DNA of 64,000 nt. Origin: VXNE01 sp963665455. Its GTDB lineage: Bacteria; Pseudomonadota; Gammaproteobacteria; Pseudomonadales; Azotimanducaceae. Shown here in pieces: positions 18,924 through 28,640 of the stretch; the stretch's first letter is position 1, and every line of letters begins with the position of its first letter. A program made the position numbers and the translations under genes. Below the pieces are notes generated by a model, which saw nothing but the letters and a program-made list of their open reading frames with translations, had not been told where the DNA came from and did not search any database. The stretch is taken from the NCBI GenBank assembly GCA_963665455.1, contig OY762279.1, positions 496,001-560,000 of the forward strand, written 5' to 3'.

Positions 18924-19774
18924 ATGCGCCAACCGCCTCGATTGGTCTGGGCAAACCCCATGGCGCTCGGCACCCGACAACGCAATGCGTCCCGGCACTC
19001 CCGCGCCGCCGCGGGGGCGCTGGGCCACCTGCTCGCCCCAACGGCCACGGCCCTCCTCCTAGCCTCCTGCGCCACCCTCAGGGTCGATCCCCTCCCGGAC
19101 CCCATCCGCCCCCCAAGAACCCTCGCGGCGGAGGAAACCGAAGGCGCCGCCGCCACCGCGCCGCAGGAAGAAGGCACCACCATCACGTCCACCCCCGGCG
19201 TCGTCATCCAGCGCACCGTCGCCGAGGGCATCGCGGACCGCCTGGGGGAGGACCTCGCCGGCCCGCCCATCGCCGTCAGCTTCCACGACGTGCCGCTGGT
19301 GACGTTCATCAACGAGGTGTTCGCGGAGCGCCTCGGCATGTCGTTCACGCTGTCCGCCGGGCTGGCGGAGAAGACGGACCTCGTCACCCTCCGCCTCACC
19401 GAGCCCGTCCCCCCAACCAACTCTTCGCCACCGCGCGCCGCGTGCTCCGTGACTACGGCGTGAACCTCCGCGAGGCCGGGGGCGTGCTCACCTTCGCCGC
19501 CGACCAGGAGATCGGCGCCGGCGACATCCCGCTGCCGGTCAGCGGCCGGGCGCTGCCGGAGGTGCCGCCGACGCACCGCACGGCGTTCCAGTTGGTGCCG
19601 ATGCACGTTGGCCGCGCCAACGTCGTGGCGGGCTTCCTCAACCAGGCGTTCGGCAGCGGCCGGGAGCTCGACATCCGCACGAACATCCCGAGCAACACCC
19701 TGCTCCTGCGCGGCACGATGGAGATGCTCGAGCGCGCCGCCGAGATGATCGAGGTGCTCGACCAGAGGCCCTAA
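18924..19774 (+). pseudogene. secretin copy S6, frameshifted, ends after N1
   Basis: MRQPPR start, lipobox LLLASCATL and N0 are in frame until the proline codons at 19409-19414. There the C run has six rather than seven bases and the frame is lost. N1 (type A, RANVVAGFLNQAF) continues in another frame and ends DQRP then TAA. The 3' break and next 45 bases match 60-130, so the deletion predates duplication of that junction. Confidence 0.8.
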
Positions 19775-19848
19775 CGGCCTCCCCCAACGGCCTCCTAGTT
19801 GACCCCGCTCCACACGTCGGCGCAATATCTCGCTACGCGAATGCAGGC

Positions 19849-20307
19849 ATGGATGCGAAAGTGGTGGGTGAAGAAGAGATCCTCCGCGAGGAAGCCGGAG
19901 CACGAGGTGTTTCCGGCGTTCCGAAGAAGGGACAGCGGGCGTTGGCCGGGGTTTCCCGCGAGCTCTCAGACGAGGAACTGGGCGAGCCCGGGACGCAGAA
20001 GATGCTCGTTGCGGCGAATGATCGACTAGAAGAGGAAGTGGCCGACCTCCGGGAATTTCGGGACCGGTACCACGATGCCGACAAGAAAGTGGCCAGACTG
20101 GAGGAGCGCATAGAGGAGCGGAGCCGCCGGAGGCTGTCCCAGGAACTCCTCCAGGGCGCGGGACTGACGCTCGGAGCGCTTTTGATCGGTTACGTACCCA
20201 ACCTCGAGGAGGGGCATCGGATGATGGTGTTTGGTCTGGGCGCCCTGTTGGTCATTGCCGGGTGGGCCGACAAGGTGCTCCGTCTCAGGTCGGAAAAACC
20301 GCTATGA
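19849..20307 (+). CDS. coiled-coil protein with two C-terminal membrane helices (cargo gene)
   Basis: 152 residues. An acidic N-terminus leads to a coiled coil (RLEEEVADLREFRDRYHDADKKVARLEERIEE) and then two hydrophobic helices (GLTLGALLIGYV and MMVFGLGALLVIAGW). The two-helix hairpin would place the long N-terminal part in the cytoplasm. Its TGA overlaps the next gene's ATG (ATGA at 20304-20307), so the two are translationally coupled. Not recognised by name. It starts 75 bases after secretin S6. Confidence 0.7.
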   Translation: MDAKVVGEEEILREEAGARGVSGVPKKGQRALAGVSRELSDEELGEPGTQKMLVAANDRLEEEVADLREFRDRYHDADKKVARLEERIEERSRRRLSQELLQGAGLTLGALLIGYVPNLEEGHRMMVFGLGALLVIAGWADKVLRLRSEKPL

Positions 20308-20678
20308 AGGTCCAGATTCAATACGTCGCCGACCAAGGCGACCTGGAGCGCGAGCGGCTGGTGCTGAATGTCCGCAAGGACGCCGACATCGGAGACTTCG
20401 TGCTGCTGCGCACGGGGTTCCTGGACGACGACGTGACGACCGAGATCCGCAACGCGTTCTGGTTCCCCTACGACGACGTGCGGGCACGCGACTTCGTGTT
20501 GGTGTACAGCAAGAGAGGCGGCAGTCACCGGAAGACGCTCGACGATGGACGCCATTTGCACGTCTTCTATTGGGGCGAATCCGCGCCCCTTTGGAAGGAG
20601 AAGAACGTCGCACCGGTGTTGCTGTACGCGCCGCAGTGGATTAGCAAGCCGCCGGACGAACTCGCCCGGCGGGCCTGA
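20304..20678 (+). CDS. hypothetical protein coupled to membrane partner
   Basis: 124 residues from ATG 20304. It looks like a compact beta-rich domain: MKVQIQYVADQGDLERERLV, DFVLLRTGFLDDDV, DFVLVYSKRGGS and LLYAPQWISKPPDEL. It has no signal peptide or membrane helix, so it is probably cytoplasmic and working with the coiled-coil domain encoded just upstream. Family unknown. The 280 bases downstream contain no gene I can support; the GGAGGATCGGGCC leader of Uma2 copy 4 begins near 20946. Confidence 0.7.
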   Translation: MKVQIQYVADQGDLERERLVLNVRKDADIGDFVLLRTGFLDDDVTTEIRNAFWFPYDDVRARDFVLVYSKRGGSHRKTLDDGRHLHVFYWGESAPLWKEKNVAPVLLYAPQWISKPPDELARRA

Positions 20679-20959
20679 GGCGGCACGTCGGCATCCGCTG
20701 GCCCGGATTGTTTCCGATGCCGGCCGCGGAGGCGGGGGACGCCTAGCGCCACCGAAGCCGTCGCCCTGACGGGCGTCGCCTCTGGCCCCAGCCCAAGCCG
20801 TTCCAGCACGGCATCGGGCGTCACACGTCGGTCATCGCGCTGGCGCGCGAAAGTCCGACACCCTGCTAGCGGTGCGATTTCTGAACGCGAGGAAGGAAAT
20901 CGCCGCGGTGGCCGAACGCGTTGCGGCCGGAGCGCCGCGCGGCGACGGAGGATCGGGCC

Positions 20960-21703
20960 ATGAGCGAGGTTGCGGCGGACAGCGCCGGGAGCGTCCCGGG
21001 GGCGGTCGACCAGCCGGTCGTCCCGCGGGTCGTTGAGTATCCGTCGTCGGACGGCAAGCCCGTGGCGGAGACCGACCTGCACTTCCTCCGGCTGACGGCG
21101 GTGGCCGGGATGCTGAGGTGCCGCTACGAGGACCGCGACGACGTGTACGTCAGCGCCAACCTGCAGGTCTACGACGACCAAGGCGACCGGCACAGCCACC
21201 TGGCGCCGGACGTGTTCGTCGTGTTCGGCGTGCCGGGGCATCGCCGCGACGTGTTCAAGCTGTGGGAGGAGCGCCCGCTGGCGTTCGTCCTGGAGATCAC
21301 GTCGAAGACCACGAGGCGCGACGACCTGGACAAGAAGCGGCGGCGCTACGCGGCGTGGGGGGTTTCGGAGTACTTCCTGTACGACCCGCGGGCGGAGTAC
21401 CTGACGCCGCCGCTGCGGGGGCTGTCGCTCGTTGGGGGGCGGTATCGGGAGATGCGGCAGGGCGTCCTGCCGAACGGCGAGCGCGGCCTGGTCAGCGAGG
21501 CGCTGGGGCTCTGCCTGTGGCTACGGGACGGGGAGCTGTGGCTGTACGACCCGGTGGCCCGGGCGGAACTGCTGACGCCGGCGGAGGACCATTGGGGGCG
21601 CCTCGCGGCCGAGGCCCGCGCCGATTCCGAGTCCAGGGCCCGTGCCCAGGCCGAGGCCCGCGCCGACGCGGAGGCCAAGGCCCGCGCGGAGGCCGAGGCG
21701 TGA
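20960..21703 (+). CDS. Uma2 family nuclease, copy 4, tail truncated by stop
   Basis: 247 residues. The nuclease core is complete (HLAPDVFVVFG, FVLEITSKTTRRDD, SEYFLYDPRAEYL) and of the TDLHF type. The coiled-coil tail is cut by a TGA at 21701-21703 where other copies have CGA. The text remains in frame beyond it to RIRGLEAQLRRKR at 21784, so a single base change removed about 27 residues. Whether the tail is needed is unknown. Secretin S7 follows. Confidence 0.8.
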   Translation: MSEVAADSAGSVPGAVDQPVVPRVVEYPSSDGKPVAETDLHFLRLTAVAGMLRCRYEDRDDVYVSANLQVYDDQGDRHSHLAPDVFVVFGVPGHRRDVFKLWEERPLAFVLEITSKTTRRDDLDKKRRRYAAWGVSEYFLYDPRAEYLTPPLRGLSLVGGRYREMRQGVLPNGERGLVSEALGLCLWLRDGELWLYDPVARAELLTPAEDHWGRLAAEARADSESRARAQAEARADAEAKARAEAEA

Positions 21704-22046
21704 GTCGATTCCGAAGCCAAGGCCCGCGCCGAGGGCGAAGCCCGCATCCGCGGGCTCGAGGCCCAACTGCGTAGGAAGCGGTAGCCGACGCACGCGAAGG
21801 GTCTCCCGGCCGCCACTGTGGCCGTTCCACATCTGGTTCTCGTGGTTCTCGGCCCGCCGTGCGAAGGGCAGGGCGGCGACCTGCGGGGTGCTTCCCGCGC
21901 CGCCGCCCCCGAACGCCCCTCCGTCAGCCGCCCCCGCACGAAAGCGCCGGGTCGCCGACCCGCAACCTCCTCCCGCGCTGCTGGCCCCGAGCGTCCATAC
22001 GCCTCGCCCATCCACGCCCCAAAGCCCCAACCCCGTACCGGCTGCA

Positions 22047-22854
22047 ATGCGCCAACCGCCTCGATTGGTCTGGGCAAACCCCATGGCGCTCGGCACCCGA
22101 CAACGCAATGCGTCCCGGCACCCCCGCGCCGCCGCGGGGGCCGTGGGCCACATGCTGGCCCCTGCGGCCGCGGCCCTCCTCCCAGCCTCCTGCGCCACCC
22201 TCAGGGTCGACCCCCTCCCGGACCCCATCCGCCCCCCAAGAACCCTCGCGGCGGAGGCCACCGAGGGCGCCGCCACCACCGCGCCGCAAGAAGAAGGCAC
22301 CACCATCACGTCCACCCCCGGCGTCGTCATCCAGCGCACCGTCGCCGAGGGCATCGCGGACCGCCTGGGGGAGGACCTCGCCGGCCCGCCCATCGCCGTC
22401 AGCTTCCACGACGTGCCGCTGGTGACGTTCATCAACGAGGTGTTCGCGGAGCGCCTCGGCATGTCGTTCACGCTCCTCCGCCGGGCTGGCGGAGAAGACG
22501 GACCTCGTCACGTAAGCGCCTCACCGAGCCCGTCCCCCCCAACCAGCTCTTCGCCACCGCGCGCCGCGTGCTTGGTGACCATGGCGTGAACCTCCGCGAG
22601 GCCGGGGGCGTGCTCACCTTCGCCGCCGACCAGGCGATGCGCGGGCAGGAGTTGCAGATCAACTCGGACATGCTGAGCAACACCCTGCTGCTGCGCGGCA
22701 CGATCGAGCTCGTCGAGCGCGCGGCCCGGATGATCGAGGTGCTCGACCAGCCCCTCCCGCGCGGCCGGAACGGCGCGATCATCGGCCCGGGCTTCCTGGC
22801 CGCGGCCGACATGGCCGAGGACCTCGCGGCGGTGCTCCGCGCCGAGGGCCATAG
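22047..22854 (+). pseudogene. secretin copy S7, frameshifted and internally deleted
   Basis: MRQPPR start, lipobox LLPASCAT, N0 to FAERLGMSFTLL. There extra bases (CTCCTCCGCC) shift the frame, and a second change follows near 22510. After TFAADQ about 130 bases are missing and the text jumps to MRGQELQINSDML (N1 type C), then N2 type 2 to LRAEGHS, where the Rpn copy 4 flank cuts in. N3 and barrel are absent. Confidence 0.8.
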
Positions 22855-22855
22855 C

Positions 22856-23010
22856 CGGCAAACCGCCGCCTGCGGCGTGTGGGACATCGCTTGGGGGCGA
22901 CCCCCTCGGGGAACGCGGGCAGGGCCACGCAACCTACCGATGGCGGCCGTGGAAGCGTCGAGGCGTCGGACCGGGCCGGGCCGCGAGCGACGGGCGCGTT
23001 GGCGCGGCTC
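22856..23010. repeat. downstream flank of Rpn unit, second full copy
   Basis: Matches 17386-17530 with a few substitutions. In both places it directly abuts a broken secretin gene, but at different secretin codons. Confidence 0.65.
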
Positions 23011-24048
23011 CTACGGCCCGGGCCCCCGGGCGTCCGCGTCGAACACGTCGTCGAGCGTGCGCGCGTCGAGCACGTTCTCCGCCCAGGCCTCCAGGTCGGC
23101 CGCCGCGGCTTGATGGAGCCGGTCCGCGACCGCGGGAGGAAGCGGCCCGAAGCGCCGCCGCAACTGTCGTTCCAGGACCGCGCGCTCGCCGTCCACTCGG
23201 CCCGCGCGCATGCCCTCGTCCCGGCCCACACGCAGGCCCTCGTCCCGGCCCGCGCGCATGCCCTCGTCCCGGCCCACACGCAGGCCCTCGTCCCGGCCCG
23301 CACGCAAGCCCTCGTCGCGCCCTTCGCGCATGCCTTCGTCGTGCGCCCGCTGGATCATTCCCGCCATGGTGTTGCTCTCCTCCGGATACCGCCGCCGGTA
23401 GGTCTCCTGCTCATTCTCCGTGAGGGCGGCGTAGATGTCGATGAACCGGAGGTACTTCGCGAGCTTGGCCTCGTCCGGCTCCACCGCCCGCAGGCCGTGC
23501 GCCGCGTGCGCGAACACGTCGACCCGGTCCATGTCCGGCGGCCGGCGCATGTTCGGCAGGTTCACCAGGGCGACCGGGTTGTCGCTGTGCTGCCACGCCC
23601 CGGCGTCCAGCGCGTCGAGCCGGCACGACAGGTGCTTGAACGTCAGGTAGTCGCCGCGTTCGGTGCCAAGCGCCAGCCTTGCCGGCGCCGGACCGGCGCG
23701 CAGGAAAATGGACACCGGCACCACCCGGTTCGTGTCGAACAGCTCCGCGACGTCCCAACAATAGCGGGCCAGCCGGTGCGCCGAGAAGCGCCCGCCGTCG
23801 GTCTCCTCCTCCAGGGCGAACACCACGGCGTCGCGGCGGCCGTCGGCCCAGTCGACGCGCAGCGGCGCGTCGAGCTCGTGATACCGTTGGCCCAGGCGCT
23901 CCTGCAGCTGCTCCTGGCGCAGGGGCACGATCTCCACGTCGTCCCCCGGCGCGGGCGCCTCCTCCGGCGCGAAGAACGCCAGCGCCTGGCGCGGGTAGTC
24001 GAGGATCAGGTTCTTGAAGTTCTGGTCGTGGCTGACCGCCCTTGCCAT
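23011..24048 (-). CDS. Rpn/DUF4351 family nuclease, copy 4 (no palindromic insertion)
   Basis: 345 residues, the clean form of the gene: MARAVSHDQNFKNLILDYP at the N-terminus without the 35 extra codons of copies 1-3. It has the nuclease region with ADGRRDAVVFALEEE, five RDEG octads, and DUF4351 with RRRFGPLPPAVADRL and LDARTLDDVF. ATG 24048 is followed in the other direction by the same leader as the other copies. It is the best candidate for an active Rpn here. Confidence 0.85.
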   Translation of the reverse strand: MARAVSHDQNFKNLILDYPRQALAFFAPEEAPAPGDDVEIVPLRQEQLQERLGQRYHELDAPLRVDWADGRRDAVVFALEEETDGGRFSAHRLARYCWDVAELFDTNRVVPVSIFLRAGPAPARLALGTERGDYLTFKHLSCRLDALDAGAWQHSDNPVALVNLPNMRRPPDMDRVDVFAHAAHGLRAVEPDEAKLAKYLRFIDIYAALTENEQETYRRRYPEESNTMAGMIQRAHDEGMREGRDEGLRAGRDEGLRVGRDEGMRAGRDEGLRVGRDEGMRAGRVDGERAVLERQLRRRFGPLPPAVADRLHQAAAADLEAWAENVLDARTLDDVFDADARGPGP

Positions 24049-24249
24049 GTGCCGCGTCCGGTGGTGCGTTCGGGCATAGCCTCGGGCATCTCCGGCGAAT
24101 GCGGAATCAGCCATCGCTGAAAATCCCGTGGGAGATTCGCCCCGGTGCGTGGGGCAATGGCGCACGAGGAGGCACCACGATGGGGCGCTAAGCCCCGGCG
24201 GCATCCCCAGCCATCTCGACGCCGACGGCGCCACGCGTCGGCAGCGCGC

Positions 24250-24321
24250 GTCTTGTCCGCCTGGCCGTCGGGCGGATTTCGCACACGCGAGCTTGAGGGC
24301 CAGCTACGGAAGAAGCGGTAG
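24250..24321 (+). pseudogene. interspersed repeat joined to last codons of a Uma2 gene
   Basis: CGCGCGTCTTGTCCGCCTGG and GGGCGGATTTCGCACACGCG run straight into GAGCTTGAGGGCCAGC, encoding ELEGQLRKKR and TAG, the end of a Uma2 tail. The whole body of that Uma2 copy has been deleted between the leader repeat and the last ten codons. Confidence 0.6.
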
Positions 24322-24467
24322 GGGCGCCGCCCCCGAACGCCCCTCCGTCAGCCGCCGCCCGCGCCGAAGCGCCGGGCCGCCGCCTCGCCGCCTCCTCCCG
24401 AATCGCCGCCCCCGAACACCCAGGCAATCGCCCCACCCCCCAAAGCCCCAACCCCGTACCGGCTGCA

Positions 24468-26835
24468 ATGCGCCAACCGCCTCGATTGGTCTGGGCAAAC
24501 CCCATGGCGCTCGGCACCCGACAACGCAACGCGTCCCGGCACCCCCGCGCCGCCGCGGGGGCCGCCCGGCACCTGCTGGCCCCAACGGCCGCGGCCCTCC
24601 TCCTAACCTCCTACGCCACCCTCCAGGTCGATCCGCTGCCGGACCCCATCCGCCCCCCAAGAACCCTCGCGGCGGAGGCCACCGAGGGCGCCGCCGCCAC
24701 CGTGCCACAAGAAGAAGGCACCACCATCACGTCCACCCCCGGCGTCGTCATCCAGCGCACCGTCGCCGAGGGCATCGCGGACCGGCTCGGGGAGGACCTC
24801 GCCGGCCCGCCCATCGCCGTCAGCTTCCACGACGTGCCCCTGGTGACGTTCATCAACGAGGTGTTCGCGGAGCGCCTCGGCATGTCGTTCACGCTGTCCG
24901 CCGGGCTGGCGGAGAAGACGGACCTCGTCACCCTCCGCCTCACCGAGCCCGTCCCCCCCAACCAGCTCTTCGCCACCGCGCGCCGCGTGCTCGGGGACCA
25001 TGGCGTGAACCTCCGCGAGGCGGAGGGCGTGCTCACCTTCGCCGCGGACCAGGAGATCGGCGCCGGGGACATCCCGCTGCCGGTCAGCGGCCGGGCGCTG
25101 CCGGAGGTGCCGCCGACGCACCGCACCGCGTTCCAGCTGGTGCCGATGCGCGTTGGCCGCGCCAGCGACGTGGCGAACTTCCTCTCCCAGGCGTTCAGCG
25201 GCCAGGAGCTCGACATCCGCCCGGACATCCCCACCAACACCCTGCTCCTGCGCGGCACGGTGGAGATGCTCGGGCGCGCCGCCGAGATGATCGCGCGCCG
25301 CGTGCTCGGGGACTACGGCGTGAACCTCCGCGAGGCGGACGGCGTGCTGACGTTCGTGGCGGACCAGGAGGTCGGCGCCCGCGACATCCCGCTGCTGATC
25401 AGCGGGCGGGCGCTGCCGGAGGTGCCGCCGACGCACCGCACGGCGTTCCAGTTGGTGCCGATGCACGTCGGCCGCGCCAACATCGTGGCGGGCTTCCTCA
25501 ACCAGGCGTTCGGCAGCGGCCAGGAGCTCGACATCCGCACGGACATCCCGAGCAACACCCTGCTGCTGCGCGGCACGATGGAGATGCTCGAGCGCGCCGC
25601 CGAGATGATCGAGGTGCTCGACCAGCCCCTCCTGCGCGGTCGCCACGGCGTGATCATCGACCCGAGCTTCCTCGCCGCGGCGGACCTGGCCACGGACCTC
25701 GAGGCAGTGCTCGCCGCCGAGGGCTACAGCGTCGGCACCGGCGGCGGCCAGATCGCTACGGCCCTCATCCTGCTGCCCCTCCAGGGCGTCAACAAGCTGG
25801 TCGCCTTCGCCTCGGACGCCGCCACCCTCGACCACATCCGCGAGTGGGCGCGCACCCTCGACGCGCAGAAGGAGGCCACGGTGGAGAACGCCGTGTTCAC
25901 CTACGAGGTGCGCAACACCCAGGCGGCGAGCATGCAGGAGACCCTGGAGGCCATCCTCGAGGACGGCGGCGCCAGCCCGTTCCAGGGCGCCCAAGCCGCG
26001 CCCACGGACACCGCCACCGCCGAGGGCACCTCCTTCGGCTCCGGCCGCATCGTCGTCGACGAGAACCGCAACATGCTGCTCTTCCGGGGCTCCGGCAAGG
26101 AGTGGGCGGAGCTGCGCACGGTGATCGAGCAGCTCGACAAGCCCGTCCCCTCCGTCCTTATAGAGGTGCTCATCGCCGAGGTCACCCTCTCGGACGAGGA
26201 GGAATCCGGCATCGAGTTCCTGTTCCGCAACGGCATCGGCGGCGACAACATCAGGGGCGGCACCCTGGGCGCCCTCGGCCTCCAGTCCAAGGGGCTTTCG
26301 ATGACGCTCGACAGCGCCGGCACCACCCGCGCCGTGTTGAACCTCTTCTACGAGGATAGCCGCGTCGCCATCCGCTCCAGCGCCCGCCTGATGGTGAAGA
26401 GCGGCGAAAACGGCCACCTTCGACGCCGGCAACGAGATCCCCACCATCAGCCAACTCTCGGACGCCGGCACCCAGGCCGGGGGCTCCACCAACGTCCTCC
26501 AGCAGGTGACGTACCGCAAGACCGGCGTGCTGCTCGAGATCGAGCCCGTCGTGCAGGCCAACGGCCTGGTCGATCTCGCCATCAGCCAGGAGCTGAGCGA
26601 GGCCCGCCCCACCGCGGCGACGAGCCTGGACGGCACGCCGACCATCCTCTCCCGCAGCATCTCCACGAACCTCACCCTGCGGGACGGCGGCTCCCTGCTG
26701 ATGGGCGGCCTCGTCTCGAACAGCCAGAGCGTGGGCGAGGGGGGCGTTCCCGGCCTCGGGCGGGTGCCGGTGCTCGGGCGCCTGTTCCGCAAGGACGCCT
26801 TCCGGCAGGACCGCACGGAGCTCGCCATCCCCTGA
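24468..26835 (+). pseudogene. secretin copy S8, near full length, duplicated N1 domain, frameshift
   Basis: Start MRQPPRLVWANP at 24468. The lipobox Cys is replaced by Tyr (TAC at 24612-24614, LLLTSYATL), so lipidation would fail. After N0 an N1 of type B (SDVANFLSQAFSGQ) ends AAEMI and is followed at once by a second N0-end plus N1 of type A (ARRVLGDYGVNL to RANIVAGFLNQAF). This is an in-frame duplication of roughly 105 residues. N2 and N3 follow. A run of four A at 26407-26410 (three in S9) breaks the frame in the barrel, which continues from about 26410 in another frame to VPVLGRLFRKDAF and ends ELAIP. Confidence 0.8.
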
Positions 26836-27236
26836 TTCTGCGGGACGCCGGTGCCGCTGCCGGCGCTTCCACCGACCTTTTGCGGCGGGGACGCAACGCG
26901 GGACAGGCGCGCCGGTCGAGTCATAAGGGAGAGCGTCGGCCGGATCGGCCGGGCGGCTCCCCCAAGCCGCCGAGAGGCGCCGTTCGCCAAGACGTGCGCC
27001 TTGTCCGCATGAAAGTCGGCGGATTTCCCACACGATCCTTGGCAGATATCCACTTGGAGGGTGCCGCACGGCGTCCGACGATGGCCTCCATGCGTGGAGG
27101 CGAAACAATGCGTCCGGGCGGTTTCGTCCGCTCCCGTCGAACGGCGACCCCGAACGGCGCGCACGCCCGCCGCGGCGGCGTGCTATGGTCGGTGGTGTCG
27201 CGGGCCGGAGCGCGTCGCGGCAAGGAGGATCGGTCC

Positions 27237-27308
27237 ATGAGCAGCATTGCGTCCACCATTCCGCGGATCGTCCTGCGGCTCGCTCGGTATCCGTCGTCGG
27301 TCTTCTAG
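27237..27308 (+). pseudogene. Uma2 start remnant interrupted by cargo
   Basis: After the usual GGAGGATCGGTCC site, ATG 27237 opens a frame of 23 residues. It follows Uma2 text up to RYPSSV, equivalent to VEYPSSDGKP in complete copies, and stops two codons later. The complementary tail of a Uma2 gene reappears after the cargo at 28197, so the cargo replaces the middle of a Uma2 gene. Confidence 0.65.
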
Positions 27309-27454
27309 ACCCGGACTCCGGGGAAATTGCGCGGAAGCCCGAAAAGGCGTTACGCTCAGCGCTTAGCGGTGAACAGCGGGTGGCGGCGACCGCTTGACCG
27401 GGTCCACAATCGGCCCCAAAGAGTGGTTCTCCAACCGCAGAGAGGGTGGTCAAC

Positions 27455-27673
27455 GTGAGGATGGAACAGCAGGACATGATGTCGTATCCCGATTTCTTCG
27501 CGGCGCACGAGGCCGCGTCGAAGCTCCGGTTGATCGCCGGGGAGGGTGTCGCCGTCAGGGTTGAGCCGTCGCGATATGGCGCTGGCTATGTCGTGCGTCA
27601 GTTCCCCGTGGAGTTCCTCATCGACGTGGACTACCCCACGCACGTCATCAAGCCGGCCGTAAACTATGGGTGA
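27455..27673 (+). CDS. small hypothetical protein, cargo gene
   Basis: About 72 residues, e.g. MMSYPDFFAAHEAASKLRLI and FPVEFLIDVDYPTHVI. No membrane segment. Starts possible at GTG 27446, GTG 27455 or ATG 27461; GAGAGGGTGG at 27439-27448 favours 27455. Its stop overlaps the next gene's ATG by eight bases, so the two form a coupled pair. Family unknown. The 145 bases before it probably carry its promoter. Confidence 0.6.
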   Translation: MRMEQQDMMSYPDFFAAHEAASKLRLIAGEGVAVRVEPSRYGAGYVVRQFPVEFLIDVDYPTHVIKPAVNYG

Positions 27674-28142
27674 GAGCGAGGATCCGCCGGGCCAAGAGCT
27701 GATTCCCGGCGACGACCCTGATCCCAACGGTGCCGCCAACCCTCCCGACCAACCGCTTCCGCCTGAGTTGAAGGCGTTGGTCGAGTTGGAGCACGCGAGG
27801 ATTGAAAGCGCGGACAGACGCACGGCCGTCATGCAGAAGGCCTTCGACGTCTTGGACGCGCAGGACAAGCGGCAATTCGAGTTCCACAAGTCGAACGCCG
27901 ACCAGATGCACGCGGCCCGAAGGGAGCGGTTCAGTTTCGCCCGAAGGATTTCTTACGGGATCTTCGGCTCGGCGGCGCTGGTCGTGGCTCTCCTTCTGTG
28001 GCTCGTGTTCTGGGGCACCGACAATCAAAGCGCAATCGCCCGAGAGATGCTCAACTACGTCTTCGTCGCGCTCGGCGGGGCCGGGGTGTTCGCGATAGGC
28101 AGGATGGCGCTCCGCTACCTCCTGCACGGCGACGGCGGCTGA
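27666..28142 (+). CDS. hypothetical protein with two membrane helices (cargo gene)
   Basis: 158 residues. A proline-rich acidic N-terminus (PPGQELIPGDDPDPNG) precedes a charged helix (ELKALVELEHARIESADRRTAV and onward). Two hydrophobic helices follow (AALVVALLLWLVFW and YVFVALGGAGVFAIGRMAL). The topology, a cytoplasmic helical arm with a membrane hairpin, recalls 19849-20307. It is translationally coupled to the small upstream gene and duplicated intact at 36102-36578. Function unknown. Confidence 0.7.
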   Translation: MGESEDPPGQELIPGDDPDPNGAANPPDQPLPPELKALVELEHARIESADRRTAVMQKAFDVLDAQDKRQFEFHKSNADQMHAARRERFSFARRISYGIFGSAALVVALLLWLVFWGTDNQSAIAREMLNYVFVALGGAGVFAIGRMALRYLLHGDGG

Positions 28143-28196
28143 CGCACCGCCCAATCCCCAGCCTTTACCCCCGGGCGCTCCGGTCGTCCAGGCCCA

Positions 28197-28285
28197 CGGA
28201 GGCCGCACGCGCCGATACCGAGGCCCGCGCCGACACCGAAGCGCGCATCCGCAAGCTCGATGCCCGACCGCGGAAGAAGCGGTAG
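28197..28285 (+). pseudogene. Uma2 coiled-coil tail remnant
   Basis: The frame EAARADTEARADTEARIRKL ending RPRKKR and TAG is the last 28 codons of a Uma2 gene, with no nuclease part upstream. It marks the right edge of the cargo inserted in that Uma2 copy. Bases 28286-28640 are array leader sequence. Confidence 0.6.
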
Positions 28286-28640
28286 CCGGCGCACGCGACG
28301 GGTCGCCCAGCCGCCGCTGCGGACGTCCCACATCTAGTTCTCGCCCCCGCCGCGAAAGCGCGGGGCCGCCGACTCACAACCTTGTTCCGCGCCGCTGGCC
28401 CCGAACCCCCTGGGCCTCACCTCCATCCCCCCCAAAGCCCCCACCCCGTACCGGCTGCAAATGCGCCATCCGCCTCGATGGGTCTGGCCTCCATGCGTGG
28501 AGGCGAAACAAGCGGGATCGGCGAGGCCAACGGCCCCGCCGTGGCGACCGCTCTCGATGGGCCACATGCCCGCCGCGGGGGCGTGCTATGGTCGGCCGCG
28601 TCGCGGGCCGCAGCGCCGCGGGGCAACGGAGGATCGGGCC

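Larger units (their letters stand above)
26180..28500. repeat. segmental duplication, left copy (partner 34616-36936)
   Basis: About 2.3 kb match the partner at a constant offset of 8,436 bases with only scattered differences (for example AGCAGC/AGCAAC near 27241). The block spans the secretin barrel, a Uma2 start remnant, the two-gene cargo and a Uma2 tail remnant. Its right edge is near CTCCATGCG(T/C)GGAGGCG. Confidence 0.8.

Noticed and set aside
24603..27164. A second long antisense frame across secretin S8
   Set aside because: Same cause: the sense strand carries recognisable N domains and barrel motifs, the antisense does not.
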